Both the position numbers and the translations under genes were made by a program. Under the pieces are notes generated by a model. The model saw nothing but the letters and a program-made list of their open reading frames with translations. It made no database searches and was not told where the DNA came from. Positions 23,801 through 38,800 of a stretch of 64,000 nt of DNA are shown piece after piece (position 1 is the stretch's first letter; each line of letters begins with the position of its first letter). Location: assembly GCA_003344405.1 (NCBI GenBank), contig NOWV01000039.1, positions 310,001 through 374,000 of the forward strand, in the 5' to 3' direction. This DNA comes from Trichoplax sp. H2 (Eukaryota; Placozoa; Uniplacotomia; Trichoplacea).

Positions 23801-26800
23801 AACTTTATTACTTTCTGAAGATATCTGCCCTTGCCGTAAAAGAATTCTTCGTTAGACCACGAGATGTAGAAATTGAACAGTTCGTATTTGTAATAGATAT
23901 ACATATTTTTTAAATAGTGCACCTGCGATATACGATAGCACTATTTGTTAACGGTTATTATAAATTCATATCAGCCAATAGGTTATGAGTGATCATTTAT
24001 CTATATCTTAATCTTCTACTGCAGGTTATCGCACGCAGCTAGCTATGCTATCCAAAAACTCAAAGATAATACCAAAAAGAGTATTACTGCTGCTGTAAAA
24101 GATAAAGCGGTAACGTCTATTTGCAATATATTTTATTGCATACCGCCAGCCACCTTGAGATAGCTATTCATTAATAATGAAATTTATCGAAACAATTACA
24201 TCTTAATACTTACAATTATTATGTATCACTTTACAATATTCAGATTTTAGATATTGATGTAAAGATATCTTCAACTTATGTTGTTGTACCTTCCAATGTT
24301 GATCTTAGAAGGTAAGTAATCTAATTTTATATTTCGTAGATTAATTATGACTCATTTAGTCACATATTTAATTTTGGAATTCAGTCCTACTAACAATCTC
24401 TTGATCGCTGACCTTGGCTCACTACAAGTAAAGAGTGATTTATCACTTGTACATCAGGTAGACTCTTCATAGGTCTCTTTTTTAATTGTATAATCGTTCG
24501 TATCCTTACAATATTTTTATCCCATTAATTTCAAAGCCTGACAAGAACTGCGACAGATTCTCAGTTGGCATGCAGAATATTCAGATTTTGTTGGCGAATA
24601 AAGGTGATTATATTCGATTGTCCTACGAGATCTTGCGGTTAATACTGTTATTTCTTTTGAAGAGGATGACTGGAACAATATCCGTAAAGCTTCATTGGCA
24701 ACAAAGTTGCATATACTATTTCCCTCAAATATAGCATTAACTATAGAGAAGTCGCTTCAGGAAGAATCTGCTGATATACCAGAGTAAGCAACAAAGTATA
24801 AATGCGACCCTATTGACTACATAACAATAACTAGCCGATTAATTGCTGCATTTGATTGATTATTTAATCATTATCGGATGTTACAGAGTGGAAATATCGG
24901 GCACTTTATCAAAATTAGCAGTATCAGTTTCAGATAAAAAGTTACTAACAATGTTAAAGGTACCTTTTTGGTTATAATGATGGCTTGTTCATATTTTAGT
25001 ATTATCCGGTATTGATCATCCTTAATTCCATCAAGCATTAATAATTATTGTATTTATTCAGCTCGCTGATAGCGTAAATGCCAGAATGCAACCAATTTTA
25101 TCGGGAATGCCTGAGTCTAAGGTAAATGTCTATTTTAAAATGTTTCTTTCCTTAATTGCTGAAGATATGCTTTGTTATCGTACCTCTTAATTGACTGAAA
25201 TTTTAACTCATGATAGTTCTTATTACAAAGGAATATGTTTTGTAAAATTCTGCCATCTAATTATTATGCTGTTAAAGGTAAAATTGTAATACTTATAAAA
25301 AATGCTTTAGAAAATATCACCTATAACATCCACAAAAAAGAAAGGTAATGCCTTAATACATGAACTTGGAAGCCATATTAAAGAAATCAAATCTTTTATG
25401 GAGGAAGACAAAGGTAGTCCGCAAATATAAGCGGTGCTATCACCAGCTATAAATTCCTAATGCTTTAATTAATTGTTAATTGTAATAGTTAGTGAAAACG
25501 AAGATGAATTTTATTCAGCTAGCGACTGTGAAGATAGTAGGTTAGTAGTTATTCGATCTTTGACTCTAAGTAAGGTGTGCTTATAATTTATCGTAAACTT
25601 TTCAATCGCATTAAATTTTTTAATTTTATTTACTGCAGTACTGAAATTTATCAAGATATAAATAAAACGAAAGTGCAGCTTCAGTTTGTAATTGAAGAGG
25701 TAATTTTATTAAATCTGTACCTCAACATTTAGTGAGTAACAGCGATGAAAAATATCACCACATCTGAAATAATATTGCTATTATGTGATTAAGATTACGT
25801 TAAAGTAACTATAAATCAACTTTGTATAGATACACTTAGACATATTTGAGACGAAAGAAGCAGTTGGTGAACTTCACGTTCTAGCGATACACTTTCAACA
25901 AATGGAAAGTGGTTTTACACTAAGAAAATACGATCTAAATGTGACTGGTGGATTAAAAGGATTTTCAATTATGGATCCGAACTTTAATGATGGTATGCAG
26001 AGCCATTCTTTAATTTAATATCATGTATTTAATAAAAGTATTACACTTATACGAAGACGTTGTCTCCGGTAGTGAGAACCGTGCAGGCCGTCTTTCGATA
26101 TGACCAAATACAATCGTAATTATGAAATTTTTTCAGACAAAGGGTTACCGCTGCAGCTATTAGATGCATCAACGTGCACAGAAAATTCTAACCTCTTCAG
26201 TTTTAAATACATTAAGGTGAATTAAAAATTAATTTGTTTTTATGTAGGAATAAAATATACGATGTGATCTGCCACCCTAAATTTAGACTTATCTCCTATT
26301 CATTAATTAAAATTCAGCCTGCACTGCAAATTTTCTAAGAATACATCAATTTCTCTGATATTACCATTTTAGATTACGTCTCCTGCTTCGGAATTATACA
26401 AAAGAGATCAAATACGACAGTCTGTTGTCCTTGAACTTAATTGTGTAACTTCTAATTTACATTACGAAGAACTAGCCAGTGTTATCCACTTCTTTAACAA
26501 TCTTGCTGAAGATAGGTAAAACTGATGGAAACGGGTATAAAAATATTCTTTTACGTAAACTGATGTTTGTATATTCAGCTCGCTTTTCCGACAATAATAC
26601 TCATTATAGTCAAGAAATTATGGCTAAAAAAGGAAAAGAAATGGCCTATAATTCTAGCGAAAATGACACGAAATCGATAATTCCAAGTTAGTGCGATAGT
26701 ATATTTATACTGTAAGATGCTGCTTTACAATGTTGGCCTTAATATTAGCAATTGTTCCTGAGATGCCTTACATAGTTTTACGTAACTAGACATGAAAACG

Positions 26801-29800
26801 AATACTTGAGTAGAATATTTTGGACAGCCTATTAAAACTGACAGATATCGTATTTATAATGTATTTATAGGTGAAGATCAAGATATCATTAAAAAAACCG
26901 ATCCATTTACTGAAACAGATTGCCGATTAAAAGTAAAAGCCAAACTACAACTGCTACAAGTTAATATTATAGGAAAGACAGGCATGATCGCTTCTATAAA
27001 AATTGCAGGTAAAATTATATCAATGATCGATTAATGATATTGCATAGAATTTAACTAAGTAAAGCAGACTTCGATTATTGGTTATCTAGACCACGATAGT
27101 AATAATAGTACTTTAAAAAATTAATTACTCCTTTGTTTCACCTATCTAATATATTTGCATGAATTAATTACGCTTATAATCGAAGATTTCAGCTGTAACA
27201 TGGATGAAAGACTAGAAGCTACACGATTATACATCGGGTAATGACTTCTACTACTATTTTTTTAAAGATCTTTGGGTAGATTTTTAAAATGATTTGTCAT
27301 ATACTACCATAAAACAAATGCAATATATGATAAAATTTTACTCTACTTATAGCCTGGGCAATATACATGTTACCGACGAAATTTCAAAGCACCGATATCG
27401 CAAGGTACAACCTTTCATGATAAATGCCTTCAAGTCTGTAATCACAAAACTTACCAACATTCTTTATAGATTATTTCCATAGACGATGATGAGACGTTAT
27501 TTGCTTTAAATTTAACGCTTTATAAACATGATCAAGAACAATACTTGAAACCTGAAACTGTAGATATTGATGTAACAACAACACTTGGTCAATCTAAAGT
27601 TGTTATTCTGCAAGGGTTCATTGTAGAAGTTGTGGTTAGTCTTTATATTACTTTAATATTTGATGGTATTACATAACGTTAAGCTTAAACCTCGCTTATT
27701 TTTGCATTTTTAAAAATACTAGAATTTTGTTAGTCACTTCCAATCGGCTATCTTGGCGCTAAAGGCCGCTAGAAAAAGGGCTCTCCAAACAGCCATGAAA
27801 ACTGTAATCGACGAAAACTGTTTGCAAGATAATGTCTGTAATCTGGATTCTCAATCTACGTTTAATTTAATTGTTAGGTCAAGAATTTACGATCTCATGA
27901 AACCCGTCTTCGCTTAAATGTGTTAATGAAAGCGCCAATCTTGATTATTCCTCAATCATCATCGAGTCATGATGCAGTCCTGATTGATCTTGGTCGTTTA
28001 ACAATTAGGAATAGCTTTAAAATAGCGGATGATAGTAAAAATTACACTGACAGAATACCTATATTAGATGCTATGGAAATAAAGCTAACCGCTACAAAGT
28101 TATCCAGGTAGCAAAGCGTAAAATATTTGTATAAGCCACAACGTCTAAATTAATCGTAAAAATATTGATGCACTTAGTTTCTTGCGATCTTTTCATTAGT
28201 ACCTGGCGCTTCAGTAACGAATATTGACAGTTACTTATTTTAACTTTTTGTTAGAGTATTCATGTCACTAGAGGGAGATTTTGATGTGCTTCACGAATGC
28301 AAAATTATTCCGCAAGCGGATTTAAAAATTTTAATTACTCGAAATCTATCTACCTCATGGTATGATGCTATAACTCCAATTACGATCAATGGTGAACTGG
28401 AAGAATTTGAGGTTTATAAGATTGTCAATTTCTTACTACTATATTGCCACTTCTCGCACAATATTTATAAGAAACTGGCTGTAGATCTTTCTAGGTGACA
28501 AAGATATTGCCTTAGCGCTTGCCATTCTGGAAAATAATGTAAAGGAAGGTGTATTTCATAAAGATCCTTCGCAAGCAGATCCCACTACTGATAACGAATC
28601 TGAAAGTTTTGATCAAATTGAGGGTGAGAAATATTGGTTTTGCATTTTACTTTTCTTACATGTACTAATCAAACTTTAATTTATTCAACAGACAAACCAG
28701 CGAAAGTCAATGAAATTGCATTAGACTTCAAAGCTACAAAAATAAATTTGACGTTATATAACGAAGTTAAAACCTTGGTAATCCAAAATATTCCTGAAAG
28801 ATGACTGCTGTGTAGATTAGAGAGCTGTCATAGTTTTTCTTTACTTCATATTGTTTTGAGTAACACTACCGGTTATCTACCGTAAATTATGAACAATGCC
28901 GGTTCTATGGCGCAGTACGTTTATCATATTAATTCATTCTTTACCGAATATGAACTAATATTAGAATACTGGAGGACCGTCAGCATTTAAGCGATTATCA
29001 GAGTTTTGCTTGCTACGATTGGAATCATCTGGTTTTAGCTTACAGTTTACTGAGACTAAATCTGAAAGAATGTTAATACTCTCATTGAATAATTTTATGG
29101 TTGAAGATATGAGACCTGTACAATCAAACGGAGAAACAAGGTAAATGACAGAACAATAATTATTTCTTTCAATCTTCATCGTAAGATGGACTAAATTTTT
29201 TATTGTAATTATAGAATACTTGAGCGTTACAACGAGAAAACTGCAGCAAACGTCCCAGTTAAAGCATCAGATATGTTTAGGGTTACCTATATTAGTGATC
29301 GAGTAGAATGGACTAAAGGTAAGTCGTAACCAGTTTTTATGTGGTCCCAGAGAATTAAAAATTATCAACGCCTATAAAACATTATTTCTCTATTGTTTAA
29401 ATCCTACAGTGGACGTTGTAGTTGATCATTTCTGTTTCCGGGTATGTGTCGATTTTATTATGAGCCTTAAATCGTATGCAGAGTCTCTTATCGACACTGC
29501 ACTGAAATTACCACGAAAGCGATCTGCATCTGATATTGTGAAGCCCTCGGATGTAAAACCTACCAATATGGAATTTAAAGTCACTGTCATGATTGTAAAA
29601 CCAGAGATAATGTTAGTGTCCGATCCCTTACGCAAAGATTCGCCATATGTTAAATGTTCTGTAAGTTGGAAATTGTAGTTAAGTTTATTTTTGTACAATA
29701 GATTTTTGACTATATAAAGTCTAATAATTCACCGAATTTATAAAAAAATTTAGAGTGAAATACAATTGAATCTGCTAAAAAATAATGAAAAGATACTTGT

Positions 29801-32800
29801 CGAAGCTGACATCAAAGATTCATATATGGTATCAGTTGCGTTTGGAGAAAAACGTCGACAGTATTCTATACAGGTTAAACCTGGTCTACTCTAAATTTTT
29901 TTTCTCTTTATTTCTTTACAACCTATATTTCACGTATAACCTATGTTTCCATCCTTAAAACAGGTCCTGCATCCATGCGATATAAAATGTAACGTTTTAA
30001 TCCCATCAGATGGAAAAGGAAAAGAAATTAAAGTATCGACCGGAAAGATACTTTTTCATATATCCTCCTCGCTTATGCAAACGCTTATTGCAGTCTCAAA
30101 AGCTCTAAGACAAAATCAGGTTATTGGAAGTGGCATTGATTTCGAATATATATCATCCATAACTGAAATTGTTCAATCAATTTTACAGATTGAGGACGAT
30201 GAGGTATCATTCCAAGAAGTTCCAGCTGATTTGTGGGAAGTAAAGAAAACTAACACAAATGATTTTGCTTATTTAATGTCAGGTACAGTATTTCGTATCG
30301 CGTAATAGAACTATACACAGACCGACTATAATGTTATTAGCGTAGCAATATTATATTTTATCAGTGATGATAATAGTATAATATTAGTAAATTTTATATT
30401 ACTGTAACACATTAGAAGAAAAGACTGTTTGTCTAGTGCATGATATTGCCGATTCCAAAACATTGTCGTTTTGTCCTCTTACGCTGACGTTTATCTGAAT
30501 ATAGATGACGAAAAATCTCTCGTTTCTGTATCCAGCACAAATGATATTCAAACCTTAACAAATAAACCGGATGCCAGCCAAGTAAATGACGGTCTTAATT
30601 TTTCCGCGGTCTTTACAATTGAATGATGTGTTATAATGATTATTTCTCTAACAGTTCGTATTCCAAAGTGAACAATTAAAAGTGGTTTTTGAGACATCCA
30701 CTGAAGATGTTATTCTTCCACTTGTTTCGTGCTACATGACTGTAAACGCTTGTGCTAAAGACTGGGAAAATAATTTATGCTTCGACGCAGATTTAGCTCT
30801 TGAAAGTTACTACTATAACAATAGAGTTAGCGAGTGGGAACCACTAATCGAGCCTATAGAAGAAAATAGTGTCTTTAAACCGTGGACGTTGAAACTATCT
30901 GTAAGTACCTATTACAATTACATTAAGATTCTGGTAAAATAGTATGAACTAGTGTTTTTCCCTGGCTTCACTGCTGATTTTTTTTTAAATGACCAGGTTA
31001 GAAAGGGAGAAGCAAAAGCTGGTGTTGCTGATTCGACTGAAACGGATATGTATTCATATGAAACTGGTTCCCAATCTGAAATTAGTACTACAGAATCATT
31101 CTCTGGTATTGAAAATGATGCAAAGATGACTGTTACATTATCTTCTACTAAGACTTTACAGTTCACGGTTACTAAAACCTGTTTATCTGTCCTGAAGACG
31201 CTAGCTGATGTAAGCTTGTTCATAAAATTCAATTCAGTTGAAGTAAATTAATACTTGAGTGATGTCTACGAGTATATTAGATAAGAAAACTTTATATTTA
31301 TTTAGTGTACATTAAGCACACAAAGTGTATCACAAGTTACTGCATGCACAATGGTACGGTGTATTTATGAAACTATCACGATTAAAATAGGATCTAACAG
31401 GCTCAAAATCATGGGGAGCGTCTTTGGATGAAAATACCAGAAAACAAGCTGAAGGAATAGAATTAAGAAATCTGACGGGTTTCAATGCGACGATTACGCC
31501 TGGCTATGCATTTGATAGAAAATTTGAAAAATTTACTTTACTTGACAAAGGAAGCGAATTTCTATCACTTAGAGAATCATTTGTTAGAGTTGAAGGCGAT
31601 AAAGTAATTAATCAAAGGACTGTTTATCTGCAACCAGAAAGAACAGTGTTCGCTGATAAAGTCATGTTTACTTGCAAGGTCATTTTAATGAAGATAATGC
31701 TACATATTTCAATATTTAACAGTAATAATAGGTCATAACTGAATAACTGTATATTTGTGGTAAATTATATAATTAGGTAAACAAGTATGCAGAATTATGC
31801 GACATCCCCGTAGCTAGGGCCGGTAAACAACTTTTTGGTATTAAACGGGTAAAAGATGGAATAATGTCCTTAGTACTAGATACGGAAGTTATTGGGAACC
31901 GAAAAATTGTTACAATCCGCTCTTCATTACAAGTAACTTATTTTGAAATTACTCTGAAAATTATACGGATAACGAGGTTGTTACGCCTCATTCTAACTGA
32001 AACAATGTGCGATTTAGGTTAAGAATTCTCTCGAATTTGCAATTCAATTATATTCGTCCGAAGATCGCCAACTTCACCACTTAGCGACTATTCATCCAAA
32101 TGATATCGCAAGTGTTCCATTATCCGCTACATATGACAGTAAGCTATTCATAACACCTATAGTTGACGGCATTCTTTTCAATAGTCACAAAGAACCTGTA
32201 GACTGGAAAGTATTATATGCCATGAAAGCTCAAGATTCTAGTCGAAAAGCTAGTAAAGTTTATCTTTGCAAATCGGACAGTGGTCATCAATTTGTCTTTA
32301 AGGCAAGTAGTTTAACTCCTTAGTAAAATAGAAATGTACATATTGTAAGTGAATTCTTTACCGATCAGCCGCTGTAGGTCAATTAAATTTAGAGATAAAC
32401 TGGTACAGTTAATCTAGTGCAGTCTCAAGCAATAATATTATAAAGCTATAGTTGTCAATGTATAGCTACGTTTTCAGTATATTATAATCTAGCACCTTTG
32501 CACAACGTTCACATTAAAGCAAGCCACTGCCAACAACGTTGTCTAATATGACCAGAGATATAGGCTATTCGAAGTTAACAACTTCATTTGTAGTACAATT
32601 ACCATTGTTATGTTTACTGCGGCTTAAAATTGTATTATGAGAGATACTAAGAGAAGGTCCTTTTTGTTACTTCATGTTCTGATGTATGCAAATTTGCGAG
32701 TAATAAACACTGTATAATGACTTGACTAATCATAGAGTCACCTGTAATTCTTAGGTCAAGATGCGTTCCGAAAATTATCATTCTGTTGATCGCATGAAAC

Positions 32801-35800
32801 TTCCCGTTGAACGTTTACAAGATTCTACTCCACATTTCGTTCTTAATGTCACCCCTAGTATCGTATTGAGAAATGCACTGCCATATGCTATTTCCTATCG
32901 ATTAGAGGTTCGTATAGTGTATTAACTTCATTTTGATTTAATTCAAAAGCATGAATAAATCATTTCTACTGAAAGGGATCCGGCAAACATGAAGTACTTA
33001 AGGAGGGTAAGAAATGCTCTTTATACTCTGTGATCCCCACAGCAAAGCAAGTCATCCAAATTGAGGTATGATCAATCTTTATATATTGATTGTGATAATC
33101 TTCGTTCTCTGAACAATGAAGTTATGATAAACTCCAGAGGTTTTCATTTCAGTGTATATATATAGGGCATCTGAACTCAAATAGAATTTATATTTGTTAC
33201 ATACTACAATCCCTATTTTATATTTGTATACAGCTACTAGATTACCTAGGAATGAACTGGCATGGTAGCTTTGCAATAAATAATATCGTAATGGGTTCGA
33301 CTGACAAACAAGGGCTAATACTGACTTCAAAGAACATTAAAGATAAGACTGTTGTAAGGCGATAATTAGATTTTATCTTCAAATCTGTAAACAATAGCTA
33401 GTTTATGCAATGTCTCGCCATATCTTTTCTTAGGAATTACAATTGATGCGCCTTTACGTGGAAAACTTAGAAATATCCATATCAGTCTCTCATTTAATGA
33501 TAAATGATACGAATTTTCCTCTGTGCTACAAGGCAATAGCTAGATTTATTTGTGCATAATTCAGAGTATTCGATCTTTTGATACTTTCGTACTTAATATC
33601 AATAGCAATCGAAAATACTTTTACTAGTGTTATTATTATTATTTTTTAGGGAGTTGATGGGAGAACCGTTGTTGAGCATCCTCCTTCAGTCAATCCTATT
33701 ATATTTTCAACAAATTCTAAAAACTTTTTTTCAAGTGGCAAGGTAACACTTCAGTAATTCGAATATCTGCACGTGTATCTTCTTGTAATTACTTTATAAA
33801 GCAACTAATTAACTGAGCCGTAGCAAGTTGGCTTTCAGAATTGTAATTACTATCTTTAACATTTTGAGCGACATTACTAGCGTTATTATATCTCTTGAAG
33901 TATGCGTGTTTGATATATTTTTTATGCTACACTGTATTATCATAAGCCATCTAGTGGTTGGACACAGGACGTGCACTACAACTTAACATATTTACTATTG
34001 GACATTAATAATCTAAAATTATTTTGATTGATGTTAGATATCCTGTAGTGTACCAGGCTTCACGAAATGGTCAGATGGATTTTCAATTGATGCAGTTGGT
34101 AATGCTGGTTGTATACAGTGTCATAATCTCAAGGACAAGAACTTATTTGAGATTGGCATAAGTTCATCTTTATCCAATTTCGGATTAACAAAATTTGTGA
34201 AGTTTTCTCCCTTCCATGTTATCTCTAACCAAACGAATGTAAGTCTTAATTCTACGTTCGCTTATATTGAAAAGCAATGGTAAAAGTTGGAGATGCAATC
34301 TGGCGAGTTTGATATTTAAGATGTTTTTATATCGCAGTATGCTATAACATGTATGGAAAGTGGTGTAAATAACCCATATTCAGTGATGGTTCCCGCAGGC
34401 AAGGTATGAAACGATATGGACGTAATGCACAATTATCATTTTTAGCAAGTTATCATTTGCCTATTCGTTAGCTGCCAAATCAGGCAAAAAGCTAACAGAT
34501 ATATATTACTGTATAGGTTATCCCGTTTTGGCCATCAAATGGAAAAGTAAAGATGCGAATTACAGCTGGCACTGGTCGAATTTATTCACCTCCTTTTAAG
34601 TTTAATGTAGACAACAGCTTTTTACTTAAATTAGACAACGAGGTAATAAACCCTTACATTATTATTTATACACCTCGAGGAAAACTTAATGATTATTCTT
34701 TAGTTTGCATTTCATTTATCTTGCATTTAATTTTCTATACCGTGATGAAAAAATTTCGTTAATAATTATAATGTTATTATTAGATTGGTGCTATCAACGC
34801 TAGCGTGCAGATCTTAGAGTCATCCAATATAATATCATTTTACCCATATACCAGTGGTTCTGTGCCTGCTCTACTTATTAACCGATTATCGAATTTGACC
34901 ATTGAGTATCGGCAATCGTAAGTTGTTTGCGTTTATAATTCAAATGCCTTTAAATTGATTTAAAGTATTTAAAATTATTTCAGTCAGATTACAATAAATA
35001 GATTAAGAGTTTAAGGTATCAAAGTTTAAAAAATGCCATTCTAATTCTATCCTTAGCAATGAATCTTTAAACCATAAATTAGAACCTGGTACACATCGTT
35101 ATTACGCGTTGGATTATCCCAGTGGGCCATCAAAGATATGTTGGTGGATTTCCGGACGAGAAAAAGAGACAGAAAGCAAGAAAGTCAATATTGTAGAGGT
35201 AATAGCTGAAGGCGAAAAATCTACCTTTTAAATAACTTCTGTCGCATAAAATCACTTTCACCAGTCAGGTCATCCTTATTTGTTATTTTTATATTATAAT
35301 TATTAGAATCAACTAGCTGATCATACAGTCAAAGGCCAAAAGATGTACTGTATATCCTTTTTGGATGGATTACAACGAGTTATACTTTTCACACCTGATG
35401 CCAGCATTGCCTCTAGAGCATTGAAGGCAAATTACATATTCTTCGTATTAGTACTGTTGTAGAATGTATGTTACAGATTCTCATCAATTATTTCTTACTA
35501 ATAGGAAGTAAGGCTAGAACGTCGAGATATTGATGTACACATTAATGTCCATGGTATCGGTCTATCATTAGTCAACGATCGAATTGGTGTCGAAATAGCG
35601 TATATTTCCATGTCTTCGTAAGTACACGCACGGATGGATGAATAGACACAATAAAGGATTATAGTTGAGTGGAAATTTTTAAAGAAATTTTTACATTTTG
35701 CAGATCTACTTGTGAATGGAAATATAAAAACAAGAAGGGTCGTTGGCAAGAGTTAAAAGGGGAAATATCTCAACGCATTGAGAACGCTTGGTTAAACTAT

Positions 35801-38800
35801 CAGCAAATGATCGCACGCGGTCAGGAAGTCTCGGAAGAAGTTATATTGAACGAAGACTTTAAGGTAATCTAACTTACATGAAACAGAGTTTTTTCTTAAT
35901 GAATTATAATAAACTGTAAGCGATTGGCGTATTCGCTATTTAACTAGGTAAACTTTCGTAAAATGATTATGATACGAAATCATGATCATCCAATCAAACG
36001 TCTGTATAGTCCTGGTATAGCCATAGAATATGGTAAATCTCCCAGTCAACAATACTTTTCGGTTACAGTAAATAATATACAGGTAAATGGAAAAAACTTG
36101 CTTAAATGAATGCATAATGCATAGAATACAGGGTTTTAGTGATAAAATAACTTTTTGAAAATATTTACGTAAGATTCGTGGTATTATATTTATGAAGATT
36201 TCGATGTCACAATAACTATTGTATATACTGCACATAGGTTGATAACCAGAGGTCATACCCGTATTTTCCAGTGGTATTTTGCCCAGTCCCTCCGCCAAAA
36301 TATGCCAGTGAAGAAATTGGTAATAAATTAAAATTAAACTTTCCAACTGTAATTATTAATTGCAATCATAGCCTTGGATTAGTTGACAATAGAACTATAT
36401 CTTTCTAATACACAAAGACACTCAATGTAATTATTGGAATATAAGTAAGAAATGCGTAATGCGATTGAAAATCAGTTAAAGAACGTATAAGTTCCCATAA
36501 CGTATCATCACAGTTATTTAGAGTGCGAAACTTTAGTATCTACTTAATTAATATTGCATTACTGCGCTGCCTAAACTGCACGATTTTTTGGATCAATCTA
36601 TTAGCCGCTCAACCTTTCATTCAACTGTGCGTTATTGTCAAAGAAGAAGAGCGAGCAGACTTTAAGCAAATCCAGTACGTTTATGAATTCTTATAAAAGA
36701 CTTGCTTTAGCTTAATAGTAGAGAAATAGAGCTTTGTGTCTTTTATCAATCTAATAAGGTATCTAAGGCTCCTGATACAAGAAATGAAAATTCAAGTAGA
36801 CAGAGGATTTATAATGGATATGATTGATATTTTTCAAGAGAGAATCATGCCAAATGAGGTATTCTATTTCATATGATGATCTCAATTATTAGTCAATATC
36901 GGAATCTAATTCGTGGAACTATTGTTGCCAATGCATTGGCATAATTATATCCAATTTAAGGATGATTTATTCAAAAAGGATCTGGACTATCTTAATTCTT
37001 CCGAAGTTCAGAGTGATACTGTGGTAGCAAGCCATTTTACGATTATGCTTAAGTGTTACCTTTTTTCCAGAAAGTGTTTCTGCGTTTCAATTAAATTTTG
37101 TGTCTTCTCAGTCTGTAGACGAAAAGTTGAAGGATTACTACCAAGATCTTCATTTATCACCTATAAAAGTATATCAAAATGGAATTTTGGTGTTTTATTA
37201 AATTTTACTGCGCTAATATATGCAATGTTACCTTACGAGGATACGTTTCTGTTTTCCTTTCTTAGTTGGATTTAAGCTTTTCAATCAACGAAGGAGCACA
37301 AACATCCACAAACCACACTGATGACTTTGTTATGAATAGTGCTATATTAGATGTAGCTATTAACACCGTTGGCTCAGCTGCGACATCAGTTCGTGATGCA
37401 CAATTTAGGTTAGCAAAAGTGGCCTTAATGTGAATACATGATTGCATTTTTTACCGTTTCTTATTGGTGTTTGTAGTTTTAAAATACTTATCTACAACTT
37501 TCATTTCATAACATCAGATTAAGTTATTTCGAAAGAAGGAACATGTTTTACAGTAGAAAGCAGCTAATATCTCAGACTATTGAATATTACCGAAATCAAG
37601 TAACTAAATAAATACTGCATTAATTTATCAATGCAGGTATAAAAAATTTAATGCGTTGACTTCCAAACATTATTATTTATCAACCATAGTTTATTCAGCA
37701 AGCTTATATGGTTGTTTTTGGCCTTGACGCTCTTGGAAATCCATCACATCTATTTAATGACTTTAAGACCGGCATACAAGATTTCTTTTACGAGCCATAT
37801 CAGGTACGAATTTTGTTTCGTGTTATACGTGTATAAAGTTTCGTATACTCCATGATATCATCTAAAAATTTATTTGATAATATTAATAACAAAGGGAGCA
37901 GTTACGGGACCGGCTGAATTTTTTGAAGGTCTTGGACATGGAGTCACTGGCCTACTAGGCCATACTATTGGTAAGGATATTTTATAATAAATCTATAGTA
38001 CATTTTAAACGTTTCTTTTAATCGAAACGAGATTTATAACCGTTTCAGTATTATATGACTTAACTTTAGTGCAACTCTACTTTATCAATATCATATGAAA
38101 ATTGTATCAATGCACGATTTATTTTAATTTACGATAAAGGTGGTACCTTCAGTGCCGCCTCGCGTATAACCGATACTGTCGGCAAAGGATTTGCTGCACT
38201 ATCGATGGATAAGGAGTATCAACGTGAGCGACAGAAAGCCTCATCTTCAAAGCCAAGTGATCTTGGAGAAGGATTACTGCGTGGCGGTAAAGGATTTGCC
38301 AAAGTAAGCTCTAATAGATTTCTCAAAATTTTACATTGTTATACTGATAAATTCATAAAGGAGTAATTCTTGTCATGTGTGAAGGGTCTTTGGTCTGGCG
38401 TTAGCGGTATAGTTACCAAGCCCATCGAAGGTTTGATTAATTTATCTTTGCAAGCATCCTAATCTAAATCTTATACAATATTACATGTAATATTGCTGCT
38501 TTATCCAGTCGATTAAAAGTATTACTCCAGTGCCCGCTATTTATTCGTATCGCTAATTTTTGAGCTTAAAATTGAACACTAGGAGCAGAAAAGGAAGGTG
38601 TTTCTGGATTCTTTAAAGGAGTTGGCAAAGGTTTAATTGGTTCAATTGCTAAACCGACTGGTGGAGTGGTTGACATGGCAACGAGTACTTTTCAGGGCAT
38701 CAAAAGGTTGGCATTTGAATTCGTTTTATGTACAAGACTGCAATTGCGCCCAAAGTGAAATATTTATAAATACTCATAAAATAAGAAATAACTCTTTCTT

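Noticed and set aside
35936-36346. 136-codon minus-strand open frame
   Set aside because: It overlaps plus-strand VPS13 exons with clear homology, so it is a shadow frame.
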